64,000 bases of DNA from Neckera pumila (Eukaryota > Streptophyta > Bryopsida > Hypnales > Neckeraceae): contig OZ018408.1 in assembly GCA_963969595.1 (NCBI GenBank), forward strand, positions 35,960,108 to 36,024,107, written 5' to 3'. Positions within the stretch are counted from its first letter, which is position 1; each line of letters opens with the position of its first letter. The notes under the pieces are model-generated. The model saw only the letters and a list, made by a program, of their open reading frames with translations, ran no database searches and had not been told where the DNA came from. Below are positions 25,072-35,611 of the stretch, one piece after another. A program made the translations under genes and the position numbers.

Positions 25072-25348
25072 CTCATAATCATTCCATTAGTATTAAAATT
25101 AGTAAGAAAACTCAAAGCCTCTTTGTGGGCTCAAATTCCTCCGCCTTATGCCAAAAATGTGTTTTTTTCTAAAACTTAATGCTTGCACTAGAAATGGCAG
25201 TTTTTGAGAGTTTTGGTGAAACATAGTCAAAAAGAATTTGGAGGCTAAGGTGGATACACCCAAAACCACACCTTGCCTAAAACTGCCATCATCTCTCTGT
25301 GTACATCTTGAAAATCAATAGGTGTCTATGTGGAAGAAATGATTTTAA

Positions 25349-26275
25349 CCCCTAAAAGCCTGTTGTCCCTTTGGGGGACAAATGCATTTTTGGGTAGGTA
25401 CCTACGGGCTGAAATTTTCTCCTGATTTTCTGAAACTTTTTTGGGAGGTAGAAAAACTGATTAGCTTCTTGGGAATATAATTTTTTTCGCAATCAGTGCC
25501 CGGGAACAAAAGTTATGACCAAATAAGCTCAAAACAGGGGACAATGGGCATCAAAAAAAATTTGCATTTCTTTTTTTTTTTTCAAGTATTTTTTTTAGTA
25601 TTTTTTTCTCATAGATTATATATTTGTCTATCTAAGAAGCTTTGATTCATTTCACTTGGATTTTTTATGAGAAAGTTATGGGCATTCTTGTTTTTCGGGC
25701 AGTTAGAGCATCTTTTTGAAAAAAATAACTTGTAGGATTCATTTCAAAATGCAGTTTTTCAAATTTTTCAAATTTTTTTTTTGTGTGGTTAAGTTTACTT
25801 GCTAGAACAATCCAACCATTGGGATTAGTGCATTTTAATTCCATCTAAAATATATGAATATTTCAGATTTTCCTTCTATCTCGTACCTATTTCTACTTAA
25901 CAATTTTTTCAATAATGAAAATTGAGTTTTTTTTTAATTTTTTTTAAGGGTAGATTGTCAACTCAATTCTCCATTATAAACATTTAAAGCTCAAAACTCT
26001 GTAGTGTAAAATTTTTATGTTAAAAATGTTCAAAGTCAAAAAATCCAATCCCACAATGTGCTAAAAAATTTGTTTTTTTCAATTTAAACGTAGATATCTT
26101 GCAATCTGTGTGGTCAAAAAATTTCAAATTTTTTCCACACATTTTCATATTAGTTAGGTGTAAGATCCTACGGTTAGATGTGCAAAAAAAAAATTTAATT
26201 TTTTTTCACTCTTTGTTAAAAAAATGACAGTTTTGGGTGTTTTTTGGCAGAAAAAAGGCCTTGGACCTTGAGGGG
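25349..26275. mobile_element. TTAA-bounded element, copy 2
   Basis: TTAA at 25345-25348 and 26276-26279. The ends are CCCCTAAAAGCCTG and ACCTTGAGGGG. It belongs to the subfamily of 47774-48698 but lies in the opposite orientation (GGGGGACAAATGCATTTTTG at the left mirrors the right end of that copy). No coding content. Confidence 0.75.
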
Positions 26276-26640
26276 TTAAAATATCCACCAAAAAGACTTT
26301 GATGCTTCATAACTTTTGCATATGGTATCCAAATGTCATGTTCTTTGGTGAGTTGGAACCTCCTTCCACTATCTCTGGTCAACAAGAAAATATGAATATT
26401 TGACCACTTTAATAACAAGCAACTAGGCACGTAGAGTGGCAGTTTGGGGGTACCCATGAACCAGACGTACAGTGGAAGTTGAAACAACAGTCACGTAAAC
26501 AGCCTTTTGTCATTTGTGGCTTCCCACACTGTCCTGTCCTGTACACTGCCTACAAATTGGTCCATTGATAAAAAGAAAGACTTTCTCCATCTTCAAACAA
26601 AATCTAATGTACATGCTAGATGGCTCTGAAGAATCAAATT

Positions 26641-26700
26641 TTTCTTTTTTTTTCTTGAAACACATGGACAAATTCCATTGTGAAGAATAAAATTTAGCAA
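26641..26700 (-). mobile_element. 5'-truncated LINE tail
   Basis: On the plus strand a T tract is followed by CTTGAAACACATGGACAAAT and TCCATTG. This is the reverse of a LINE 3' end plus poly(A). The same tail occurs at 37244, 38483, 46917 and 50459. Confidence 0.4.
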
Positions 26701-26904
26701 CCACATGCATGACGATCCGCAGGTGGCTATGGGAGAACAAATGCACTCATGCCCGCAATCTTCATGTTATTCTCTTGGCAGCAGACTTGGTGTGTTCCAA
26801 ATCCAATGCATTTACTCAGATTCAAGCACCATGTCTTTGCATCAGCCATAAGAATGTATCCATAAGTATGTAAAATGCACGGAGTGTCATTTCAGATAGT
26901 GATT

Positions 26905-27600
26905 GCAAGAACGGTTGGTCGATTTTGTACCATTTTGATTGTTTTCATGCTTTTTGTCTAGTATTCTTTCATATATATAAATTTTTAAATTAAAAAATAT
27001 GCCCAATGTATACATCTTTAAGAAGATGGCACTTTCAAGAAGGAAAAATGCACAAAAAATTCTAAGTAGGAGAGCTAGGAAAGTAAAAACCTCAAAAAAA
27101 TAGGTACTTTGACATTTTAATTTGAAAAAATGGACAGAATAATTTATAAGAAAACGAAAAAATTAAACATTTGAAAAGACTTGATAATCAAAAGATTTCA
27201 CCAAAAGAATGAGCTTGAAATCATCTTCAATGTTTAGAAGTGTGCCTACCAAGGAGCCCTATTTGTATGTATGTGGAAGGCATAAAATAGTTTATTTTAG
27301 ATGCTCTTTGATAGGAATATGCTCACCTATTGTAGAAATAGACTATAAATATTCTAGGCCTAGATCATTAATTTTGGATACTTGATAGTAATAAAAACCT
27401 GAAACCTAAAAGTGTAACAAAATTGAATTTTAAATATAAAATATTCTTTAATTTAAAAAAAGAAATGATTGCAATGGAAACATCCATCTCCAAAAGAAAA
27501 TGCAAACTTGTCGAGTTCATACTTCAGAGATTATAGTGGATCACAAATCCATCATACTATATGTGATATAATTAAACACCAGTCTTTCTTGCAAACCACC
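26905..27600. mobile_element. Diverged copy of the GTTGCATGAA-ended element
   Basis: Collinear with 632-1360 and 60992-61723 in its middle (AGACTTGATAATCAAAAGAT, AAGTGTGCCTACCAAGGAGC). The right end AGTCTTTCTTGCAA is kept; the left end is degraded. Confidence 0.5.
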
Positions 27601-28583
27601 TTAGAGTCTTTTTTTCCATACTCAATGCTCAATAAATTTAAAAAAAATGTATTAGGTAGACTAGCTTCTAAGAAAATCGCAAAGAATGCAAGCTACACTT
27701 TAACAAAAATATCAATAGATTCATCAATCATTGAACTAAAGAACTTAGAATTTCTAACTGTATCCAAAACTTCCATTTGAATGAAAAAAGCGAGACAAAG
27801 GACCCACAAGCTTTTTCATCATAGTAAAAAATTTCAGTGATGGAAGTTAATTGTACTCTAGTCTTGCAATCCTAAAATTCTAATATTTGTAGAACTCTTA
27901 GAGTCATATGCAAACTTACTTCCATCCTCTTTACAAGTCTTACAAAAAGACACTTTCCAAGTCAAAATTGAACTCCACCTGATCATACAAATCATACCAA
28001 GAATCTTTCCAATCTAAATTGGCTTTCTCAATGTCATTGGGATTCTTATTAGAATGTGAATGGATGAAGAAGAAGTAGATTCATGCATGTCCACTAAGTC
28101 TCTATTTAATCCATCTCTAAATTACATTACACGCATTCTCCTTTGCTTTCTAGCCATAAAAAAATTAGAATTTCTAAAAAAACAGAGGATTTAAAAATTT
28201 TCTTTGAAGCTTGGAGCAGTTAAAAAAACTCCAAACTCTAGAGCTCTTGAATCTTGACAATCGGCAATATCACTTGAACACTCCACGAAGATTCTAAAAA
28301 TCAATAACAACACTTGAATACTACAATATGACCAATCAGCAACAGGAATGAATACGCCTTAGACCACCTTCCCAGTGTGAAGCATCATTCGACCAGCCAA
28401 GACTCCAACTTCGGAAGACCTAATTTCATGACCTCCCAGAGTAAAAAATCGGACTTGACCGTAAGTAAGCTCTTATGTGAGGAAGCTCTTTATTAATACA
28501 TTAATTATTGTGTAACTTGCCGGTGCATGTATAAAAGAAGTTCGTATCAACAAAAATCCATACCTTGAATTAGGCTGTATGGC
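27601..28583. other. Intergenic DNA, no gene seen
   Basis: The frame at 27469-27780 lacks recognisable domains. The remainder is AT-rich without defined elements. Confidence 0.35.
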
Positions 28584-28744
28584 AAATTTCATTAAAATGG
28601 CGCCATTCCAGAACTTAGGCACTTTTACAGTTCAAAACGGTTGTTCTGAAATCTATATCTATCCTAGATGGTTCAGAACGGCCATTCTGAAATCTATGGC
28701 CATCAAAATGGCATGCGGAATACTGCCATTTTAACGAAGTTCCC
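28584..28744. mobile_element. Small MITE with AAAATGGC ends, copy 2
   Basis: The left end is TTTCATTAAAATGGCGCCAT and the reversed right end is ACTTCGTTAAAATGGCAGTA. It also has an internal direct repeat, CAGAACGGCCATTCTGAAAT / CAAAACGGTTGTTCTGAAAT. Same family as 9547-9699. Confidence 0.65.
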
Positions 28745-30594
28745 CATCTCTTTGTTTTTGTTGTTTTTGTTTTTGTTTGTTTATTAGTTATGGTGAGATC
28801 TCCTAATCATGTGTCACCCGGTCGCGTTCTTTGGTACCATTAGAAAGCCCTTGGTGAGGAGGGATGCACGGGCTTTGTTGGACCTATGGTGTGAAAGTTA
28901 TTGAATTTCGAAGTTTTTATGAATTAAAAAATTAAAAAATTACTGTTACTTTTATTTTGACTGTGGGAACGGCACAAGGGCACACTAGTGTATACGAAAT
29001 TCACAGTTAGCGTCTAGACAGATTGCAATGTACTCTCTGTTCCTCATATGTGCTATGAACTCCATATTTGCAGTCTGTCGACACTCTCATAATTCGGCTT
29101 CAGGCCACTGGTCCGTGGAATATACTGAAATCGTAATCATTTTCCTGCTGATGAGTAGCGAACCAGGCTAGGAACCAGGCGATATCCAACTATCCAATTA
29201 CTGGCAGCGGGACTGACAGGTACGCTTAGTATGTTTAAACATGCAAAGTGAAATCTGATCACGCTCATCAAATGCGATCGAGTTACATTCCCCGGGTCAC
29301 GTTCACAGAACGTTCTCAGAGGAGATCGAAAACACCAGAACTTTAATTTGTTCAAGACTAGAGGCTAGTTGGCACCATGCCGGATATTCAAACGACTGCT
29401 TCGATTGATCTTGCTCTAGCTATAGACATAATTCACCAACCAGGAAAACTGAAAACATTAAAAATAGGTATTTCGGAAAGTGCCTGGACACGCACATGTC
29501 CCGGCACATGCATGTACGATCTGCAGAAAACAACAGAAGCGGTGATGACCGTTTTCGTAACATCCGATCCAAGTATTACAAGAAAACACCAGAGAATGTC
29601 GTGAGCCATTATTGCGTGATCACTTTCCACGAGACTTTCCTTTGTCAAGACTCAAGACTGCAAACGACACTAGAACAATATCTAGTGTCTACTAGTGTCC
29701 GTAATCGACGGGACCAAATGGTTGATCGATCGATGGAGATGAAGATATATATATATATTCATTGAAGTACTGTAGCAGTTTTCCAGTTGCCAAAACTGAA
29801 TTGGCAAGTTGTTCTAGCTTCCTGAAGAAACTAGGCGGGTCAAGATGTTCATTTCGAATGTATGATTGCAAAACTTCGCGAATACCACTAAAAAATTTCG
29901 TATTTAATTAATACACCCTTGGGGATAATGATCACCCCCTCGTTGGGTATAAACATGAGGTCACTTGTTGGAGCAGGCAGGGTATACCGGTAACCTGAGG
30001 TAGATTTTTTTCGACACAAATATCCTACAAATGGGTTCAGAGCAAGTGGCCAACCGCCCATTAAGTGCACTGCGCCCAGGACAATGACAGGCAAAACGGA
30101 GACTGGAAGCCAAGATCCGGAGGTTACTGTAGCGAGCAACTTGTCAAGGCTTGCTCTAGTACAGTCAAAGAAATAAAATCCTTCGCATTTGGGTCACAAA
30201 TAGATAAATAAAATAAAACCCTTCGATCCAGTTGCCGTTAAGAATCTGATCTAACCTCAGTTCACCCGCCATCCTGCATCTGCGAAGTACCCAGAGAACA
30301 GTTAATGGTATTCGCTTCAACATATACACCGTGATTAGAACTAAAGCTCGACCCAAGTTAAGTTGCATCCTTGCGGGCACTGTTTTAGTTCTTAATATGC
30401 TTACAATCTCATGTCTGCACGGGTCCGGCAAATTAAAGCCGGTGAAACAATCGATGAGAGAACTGTTGTTCTCGTCGTTAAATACGCGAAATATTGTGTA
30501 CATAGACACAAGTACCAGAAGTCCTTCTCTATCTACAAACAAATAAATGTACTTACTAGCTCAAAATAGTTCTTCATATACAAATTAAAGTGTA
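28745..30594. other. Low-copy, GC-richer DNA without a recognised gene
   Basis: From about 29000 the composition becomes more balanced. Frames such as 30165-30542 (minus, 125 codons) and 29377-29604 (plus) show no known domain. The stretch lies 3' of the minus-strand hairpin cluster and could be part of its primary transcript. A short (AT)n run is at 29745-29759. Confidence 0.3.
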
Positions 30595-30796
30595 CAGTAG
30601 AACCTCTCTAAATCAATGCTCTCTAAGTAATGAACCTGTGTAAGGTGTGTAAGGTGTAAGGTAATATTGATTGCCGGTCCCGGAGCAGGCCGCGTACAAA
30701 CGTCATGAATCCAAATAACCCTCCCTAATGTAATAACCTCTGTAATGTAATGTGTCAGTTGAATCCTGGCCCTATTAGTTTAGAGAGGTTCTGCTA
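30595..30796. mobile_element. pogo/Emigrant-type MITE
   Basis: The left end is CAGTAGAACCTCTCTAAATC and the right end, reversed, reads TAGCAGAACCTCTCTAAACT. TA flanks both sides. The CAGTARAACCTCTATAAATT-type terminus is characteristic of plant pogo-like Emigrant/Lemi1 MITEs. 202 bases, non-coding. Confidence 0.7.
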
Positions 30797-30860
30797 TATA
30801 AGACTTGCAGTACTGTTCTTTCCTTAAGCTAGTACGTAGCGCATGCAGAGTTGCAAACTG

Positions 30861-31038
30861 GTTACCTAAACAGCGTTTTTTTGAAGTGGGGCTACAGAGA
30901 CCGAAATCTAGTTTGTCCTTTGGCTCCCGAACCAGGCCAATAAGACGTGGTCATCTAAGCAGCGTTTTTTTAAAGTGCGGCTACAAAGACCGAAACCCAG
31001 TTTGTCTTTTGGATCTCGAACCTGGCCAATAAGACTGC
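30861..31038. repeat. Two-copy tandem repeat, 89-base unit
   Basis: AGCGTTTTTTTGAAGTGGGG..CAATAAGAC is repeated as AGCGTTTTTTTAAAGTGCGG..CAATAAGAC with an offset of 89 bases and modest divergence. Confidence 0.7.
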
Positions 31039-31235
31039 AAACGAGTTTTGTCCCAAAACACTAACCAATATTAAAGCGACAGCTGCCGTTTCCTTAACCA
31101 CAAACAAAAGACTTTGGTTCTGATATGGTCGGTTAAATTTACTAGTACATAGCAGAGGAATATAGAGAAACTGCTATATCTATATATCTATATTCATTCA
31201 TACATACAAACATACAAATACATTATTCCTCGTCA

Positions 31236-31384
31236 AGTACAAGGGTCCTACCTCCAACGTGTATATATATTTATATACACATACATACAAGTAATTATTC
31301 CTCGTCAACGGTCAAGACTCAAGAGTGAGCAAAAGGACAAGGTATGACGATAATAATATTGTTGGGAGGTAGGACCCTTGTACT
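31236..31384. repeat. Near-perfect 23-base inverted repeat with about 100-base loop
   Basis: AGTACAAGGGTCCTACCTCC (31236-31255) plus AAC recurs in reverse complement at 31361-31384 with a single extra C. The loop holds (AT)-rich microsatellites and two ATTATTCCTCGTCAA copies. It could be a MITE or a small-RNA hairpin. Confidence 0.6.
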
Positions 31385-32754
31385 CTCGTGCGCATATAAT
31401 CAGGACTCTCATCAGAGTCTCAGCTTCCTTGGAACTCTTACAAAGTTCAACCGCCAGCCTCACTAACATTGAAAAACCTACCTCCCTTGCAAAGTTATGC
31501 CACTGTAGATTTCGATGAATAACTGTTCTTGTCAGCACTATTTCATAATCATGATGCTAGACACCGATTAGTGGTGTTGTCTTAGTCTCTCTGCAAATTG
31601 TACATGGAGGGTACATGGGGTTCATTGTCACAACAGGTCCCAGAGACTGTCGACAAGACAGTGCCTGGCTGGCACACTTCTCTGGTCTTGTCGTCATTAG
31701 CATTGTGCCGCACAAATTGTCAGAGCCGTAAGCTGTATGACCAGGAGATTTTATCAATCATCGAATTATTTGTATATGCTAACGCTGACTAGCCAGAGGC
31801 GCAGATCGAGTTTGAGCTATACTAGCACTTTAATTCATAGCGTACTACCTATTCGGTTTACTGCTTACTATCATACTATGAGTGGTCGGTCCGAACAGCT
31901 CATTGACCACTACGATCCTGGCCCTAATGCCCCGCACATTTGAAGAGTCATATCATGTCTGATCTTTATCAGAATTTATAACGTACAACTTACGGAAATT
32001 TTGAAAGCAACGCAACTGACCTTCCCAAATGCAAACCCCTCAAATCATATCTATCTCAAATCATATAGCTTGCCAACTCTAATCGATCAAATTTCCCTAA
32101 ACTGATATACACAGCAGTGCATGTAAATTAAAAACTAGTAACTAGATCGATCATATCCATCATCTCCAGCTATGGTGGATCCAGGGATGTTCCAAGAAAG
32201 ACTGGCTTACGCAACAACAACGAGCTGTCGATCAGCGCAACGGTTACAAGGGCCGTCGTTGACATCTGCAGCACATGACAGAAAAAGGGGCTATTTCAGG
32301 ACCACACCCTGAGATATTTCCTGCCGTTTTCTGCTAGCAGCTAATGTTTTGTGCTACAACTTTAATTTTAACATATCACCTGCGGCTCTTGGGCAACATG
32401 TTAGTGGATGGGAATAGTAAAGGATGGCACTGCGGCACTGGCTTGTCCAGGTTACCTTACTGGTGCCGGAATATCCCCACCGAGAATATATTGCACTCTG
32501 CTGCATAATGCTTACTGGCCGGGACTCTGTTGCGGAAGGCTCTCCAGGAAGTCCCTGGATTGGAAGTACAAGTCAGATGCTCCGCTAAAAATATTACTGT
32601 GTAATTCGATATGCTAGTAATTGAATCCTCAATGAAAAACTCAAAAAGCTGGTGCCTCAATCGGTTGGCCAGAGGATTGTTTCTCACCGTATCATACGAG
32701 GAGCCGAAAGGGTCGAATTGTCGAATAATTTGTACGGCATTGTCGATAGGCTTC

Positions 32755-32929
32755 CAGCTACAACGCCACTCGTCTGCATAAGCACCTCACCAGTATGCGA
32801 GTAGACAAATATTTCGTTCATATCAAGTCCAGTTGCTGACTGGACACGACTGACGAATTCTGCCATTCAATGAACAACTCAATCGCATTTTGGTGCAGGT
32901 GCAGATGCAGAGAAGTGACGTAGCAGCTA
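32755..32929 (-). ncRNA. MIR1030: MIR1030-like hairpin 1
   Basis: Read on the minus strand, the 5' arm carries TCTGCATCTGCACCTGCACC (+A) at 32911-32891. This equals mature miR1030 of Physcomitrium as I remember it. The opposite arm (32755-32801) pairs with two adjacent mismatches and one bulge over the mature sequence, within plant MIRNA rules. The loop is about 80 bases. This is the most 3' member of the cluster on the minus strand, and its arm base (CCAGCTACAACGCCACTCG) differs slightly from the others. Confidence 0.8.
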
Positions 32930-33067
32930 TGAAGTAAGTTGGAACATGCACAGCATTGAATTTCAAGGAGGCGGCGACGTCGAAGAGTTTAAGGATTCGT
33001 CAAGGTCCGTTGTGCCTGAATGTAGAATGGCAAGTAACTATGTCCGACATTATCTTGAGGAATGCAA

Positions 33068-33239
33068 CTACTGCGCCACTCGTCTGCATAAGCACCTCAC
33101 CATTATGCGAGTAGGCAAATATTTCGTTCATATCAAGTCCAGTTGCTGACTGAACACGACTGACGAATTCTACCATTCAATCAACAACTCAATCGCATTT
33201 TGGTGCAGGTGCAGATGCAGAGAAGTGACGAAGCAGCTA
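33068..33239 (-). ncRNA. MIR1030: MIR1030-like hairpin 2
   Basis: The mature-like segment is at 33221-33201 (minus), identical over 21 bases to hairpin 1. The star arm at 33068-33111 begins CTACTGCGCCACTCGTCTGC. Its loop retains ATATTTCGTTCATATCAAG, shared only with hairpin 1. Confidence 0.8.
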
Positions 33240-33353
33240 TGAAGTAAGTTGGGACATTTCAATGAGCTGGCGACTTCGCGGGGTTTAAGGATTCGTCAAG
33301 GTCCGTTGTGCCTAAACGTAGAATGGTGCTTCCGGCATTCTCAGTAGAAATCC

Positions 33354-33533
33354 AGCTGCTACGCCACACCTCTGCATAAGCACCTCACCAGTACGCGAGT
33401 GTATGAAGGAACATCATTCAAACATGTCAAGTCCAGTGGGTGACCGGGCATGACTATTGAATTTTGCCATTCAATCAGCAAGTCAATCGCATTTTGGTGC
33501 AGGTGCAGATGCAGAGAAGTGACGAAGCAGCTA
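33354..33533 (-). ncRNA. MIR1030: MIR1030-like hairpin 3
   Basis: The mature-like segment is at 33515-33495 (minus). The star arm GCTACGCCACACCTCTGCAT starts at 33358. Its partner 880 bases further on is hairpin 6, which differs at only a few loop positions. Confidence 0.82.
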
Positions 33534-33647
33534 TGAAGTAAGTTGAGAGATTTCAAGGAGCTGGCGACTTCGCAGGGTTTAAGGATTCGTCAAGGTCCGT
33601 TGTGCCTAAACGTAGAATGGTGCTTCCGGCATTCTCAGTAGAAATCC

Positions 33648-33827
33648 AGCTGCTACGCCACACCTCTGCATAAGCACCTCACCAGTACGCGAGTGTATGA
33701 AGGAACATCATTCAAACATGTCAAGTCCAGTGGGTGACCGGGCATGACTGACGAATTCTGCCATTCAAGTAACAACTCAATCGCATTTTGGTGCAGGTGC
33801 AGATGCAGAGAAGTGACGAAGCAGCTA
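33648..33827 (-). ncRNA. MIR1030: MIR1030-like hairpin 4
   Basis: The mature-like segment is at 33809-33789 (minus). The hairpin appears identical to hairpin 7 (34528-34707), as expected for the 880-base duplication. The loop contains GGGTGACCGGGCATGACTGA. Confidence 0.82.
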
Positions 33828-33935
33828 TGAAATAAGTTGAGACATTTCAAGGAGCTGGCGACTTCGCAGGGTTTAAGGATTTGTCAAGGTCCATTTGTGC
33901 CTAAACGGTGCTTCCGGCATTCTCAGTGGAAATTC

Positions 33936-34119
33936 AGCTGCTACGCCACACCTCTGCATAGGCACCTCACCAGTACGCGAGTATGTGAAGGAACATCATT
34001 CAAACATATCAAGTCCAGTGGGTGACTGGGCATGCATGACTATTGAATTTTGCCATTCAATCAACAACTCAATCGCAGTTTGGTGCAGGTGCAGATGCAG
34101 AGAAGTGACGAAGCAGCTA
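33936..34119 (-). ncRNA. MIR1030: MIR1030-like hairpin 5
   Basis: The mature-like segment is at 34101-34081 (minus). The star arm has GCATAGGCACCTCACC instead of GCATAAGCACC, so mismatches opposite mature positions 8-9 persist. Twin of hairpin 8. Confidence 0.82.
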
Positions 34120-34233
34120 TGAAGTAAGTTGGGACATTTCAATGAGCTGGCGACTTCGCGGGGTTTAAGGATTCGTCAAGGTCCGTTGTGCCTAAACGTA
34201 GAATGGTGCTTCCGGCATTCTCAGTAGAAATCC

Positions 34234-34413
34234 AGCTGCTACGCCACACCTCTGCATAAGCACCTCACCAGTACGCGAGTATGTGAAGGAACGTCATTCA
34301 AACATATCAAGTCCAGTGGGTGACCGGGCATGACTATTGAATTTTGCCATTCAATCAGCAAGTCAATCGCATTTTGGTGCAGGTGCAGATGCAGAGAAGT
34401 GACGAAGCAGCTA
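34234..34413 (-). ncRNA. MIR1030: MIR1030-like hairpin 6
   Basis: The mature-like segment is at 34395-34375 (minus). Its body matches hairpin 3, but the loop start (GTATGTGAAGGAACGTCATT) resembles hairpins 5 and 8, suggesting exchange between neighbours. Confidence 0.82.
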
Positions 34414-34527
34414 TGAAGTAAGTTGAGAGATTTCAAGGAGCTGGCGACTTCGCAGGGTTTAAGGATTCGTCAAGGTCCGTTGTGCCTAAACGTAGAATGG
34501 TGCTTCCGGCATTCTCAGTAGAAATCC

Positions 34528-34707
34528 AGCTGCTACGCCACACCTCTGCATAAGCACCTCACCAGTACGCGAGTGTATGAAGGAACATCATTCAAACATG
34601 TCAAGTCCAGTGGGTGACCGGGCATGACTGACGAATTCTGCCATTCAAGTAACAACTCAATCGCATTTTGGTGCAGGTGCAGATGCAGAGAAGTGACGAA
34701 GCAGCTA
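34528..34707 (-). ncRNA. MIR1030: MIR1030-like hairpin 7
   Basis: The mature-like segment is at 34689-34669 (minus). No difference from hairpin 4 was seen by eye. Confidence 0.82.
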
Positions 34708-34815
34708 TGAAATAAGTTGAGACATTTCAAGGAGCTGGCGACTTCGCAGGGTTTAAGGATTTGTCAAGGTCCATTTGTGCCTAAACGGTGCTTCCGGCAT
34801 TCTCAGTGGAAATTC

Positions 34816-34999
34816 AGCTGCTACGCCACACCTCTGCATAGGCACCTCACCAGTACGCGAGTATGTGAAGGAACATCATTCAAACATATCAAGTCCAGTG
34901 GGTGACTGGGCATGCATGACTATTGAATTTTGCCATTCAATCAACAACTCAATCGCAGTTTGGTGCAGGTGCAGATGCAGAGAAGTGACGTAGCAGCTG
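34816..34999 (-). ncRNA. MIR1030: MIR1030-like hairpin 8
   Basis: The mature-like segment is at 34981-34961 (minus). Same as hairpin 5 except at the stem base, where GACGTAGCAGCTGTG replaces GACGAAGCAGCTATG. This marks the end of the duplicated block. Confidence 0.82.
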
Positions 35000-35128
35000 T
35001 GAAGTTCGGACATGCAGAACATTTGAAGGTGGCGACATCAAAATACAGGTTGTATTTTAGGAATCATCAAGGTCAGGTTGTCTAAATGTAGAGTGATACG
35101 AGCATCCCACATTGCCTAATAGAAACCC

Positions 35129-35311
35129 AGCTACTACGCCACACTTCTGCATAAGCACCTCACCAGTACGCGAGTATGTGAAGGCACATGGTTGATAGAA
35201 ATCAAGTTGGCCAGTGGCTGCCTAAGCATGAATACTGAATTCTGTCATTCAATTCACACCTATAATCGCATTTTGGTGCAGGTGCAGATGCAGAGAAGTG
35301 ACGTAGCAGTT
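35129..35311 (-). ncRNA. MIR1030: MIR1030-like hairpin 9
   Basis: The mature-like segment is at 35294-35274 (minus). The star arm begins CTACTACGCCACACTTCTGC. The loop is diverged (GGCACATGGTTGATAGAAAT), while both arms are conserved. Confidence 0.8.
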
Positions 35312-35419
35312 GCAAAGTGGTGATGTGCAGAATATCTAAAGGTAGTGGCATCTACCCAAGGGATTAAGGACCGAGCTTTTGCCTAACCCAGACTTCCAGA
35401 TGGGTACTTAGTGCAGAGC

Positions 35420-35611
35420 AGCTACAATGTAACGCCACTGCATAAGCACTGCACCATCGTAATGTGAGCAACTCCCTCCCTGGATAACACCTGCGCTGAA
35501 TGCAGGTCCACCATTGCAAATGTGAGGCGTTACAAGCCTGTTATCCGGTACATAGATCGTCACTGTCACACTGCGGTGCAGGTGCAGATGCAGATACATT
35601 ACATTGCAGCA
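35420..35611 (-). ncRNA. MIR1030: MIR1030-like hairpin 10 (diverged)
   Basis: The mature-like segment at 35594-35574 differs from the others only at its last base (G for A). The stem below it is rewritten on both sides: GCTACAATGTAACG on one arm faces GCTGCAATGTAATG on the other, so pairing is kept while the sequence changes. The star side has GCACTGCACC, moving the bulge by two positions. It is the most 5' member on the minus strand. Confidence 0.75.

Larger units (their letters stand above)
33229..34988. repeat. Tandem duplication of an 880-base block carrying three hairpins
   Basis: 33229-34108 and 34109-34988 are near-identical. Hairpins 3, 4 and 5 recur as 6, 7 and 8 at exactly +880 bases. 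Within each block the hairpin period is about 288-298 bases. The few differences cluster in the hairpin 3/6 loop. Confidence 0.9.

Noticed and set aside
30165..30542. 125-codon minus-strand frame as a gene
   Set aside because: No domain, no splice partners and no start context; it lies where the microRNA primary transcript may run and is kept only as undefined DNA.
33359..34993. Repeated 62-75-codon frames on both strands (for example CFVTSLHLHLHQNA on minus)
   Set aside because: They are translations of the microRNA hairpin arms and loops. They recur only because the DNA is tandemly repeated, and the conservation follows RNA pairing, not codons.
32755..35611. CRISPR-like array of regularly spaced repeats
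   Set aside because: The period is ~294 bases, each unit is an inverted-repeat hairpin with related spacers, and the surroundings are plant-like.
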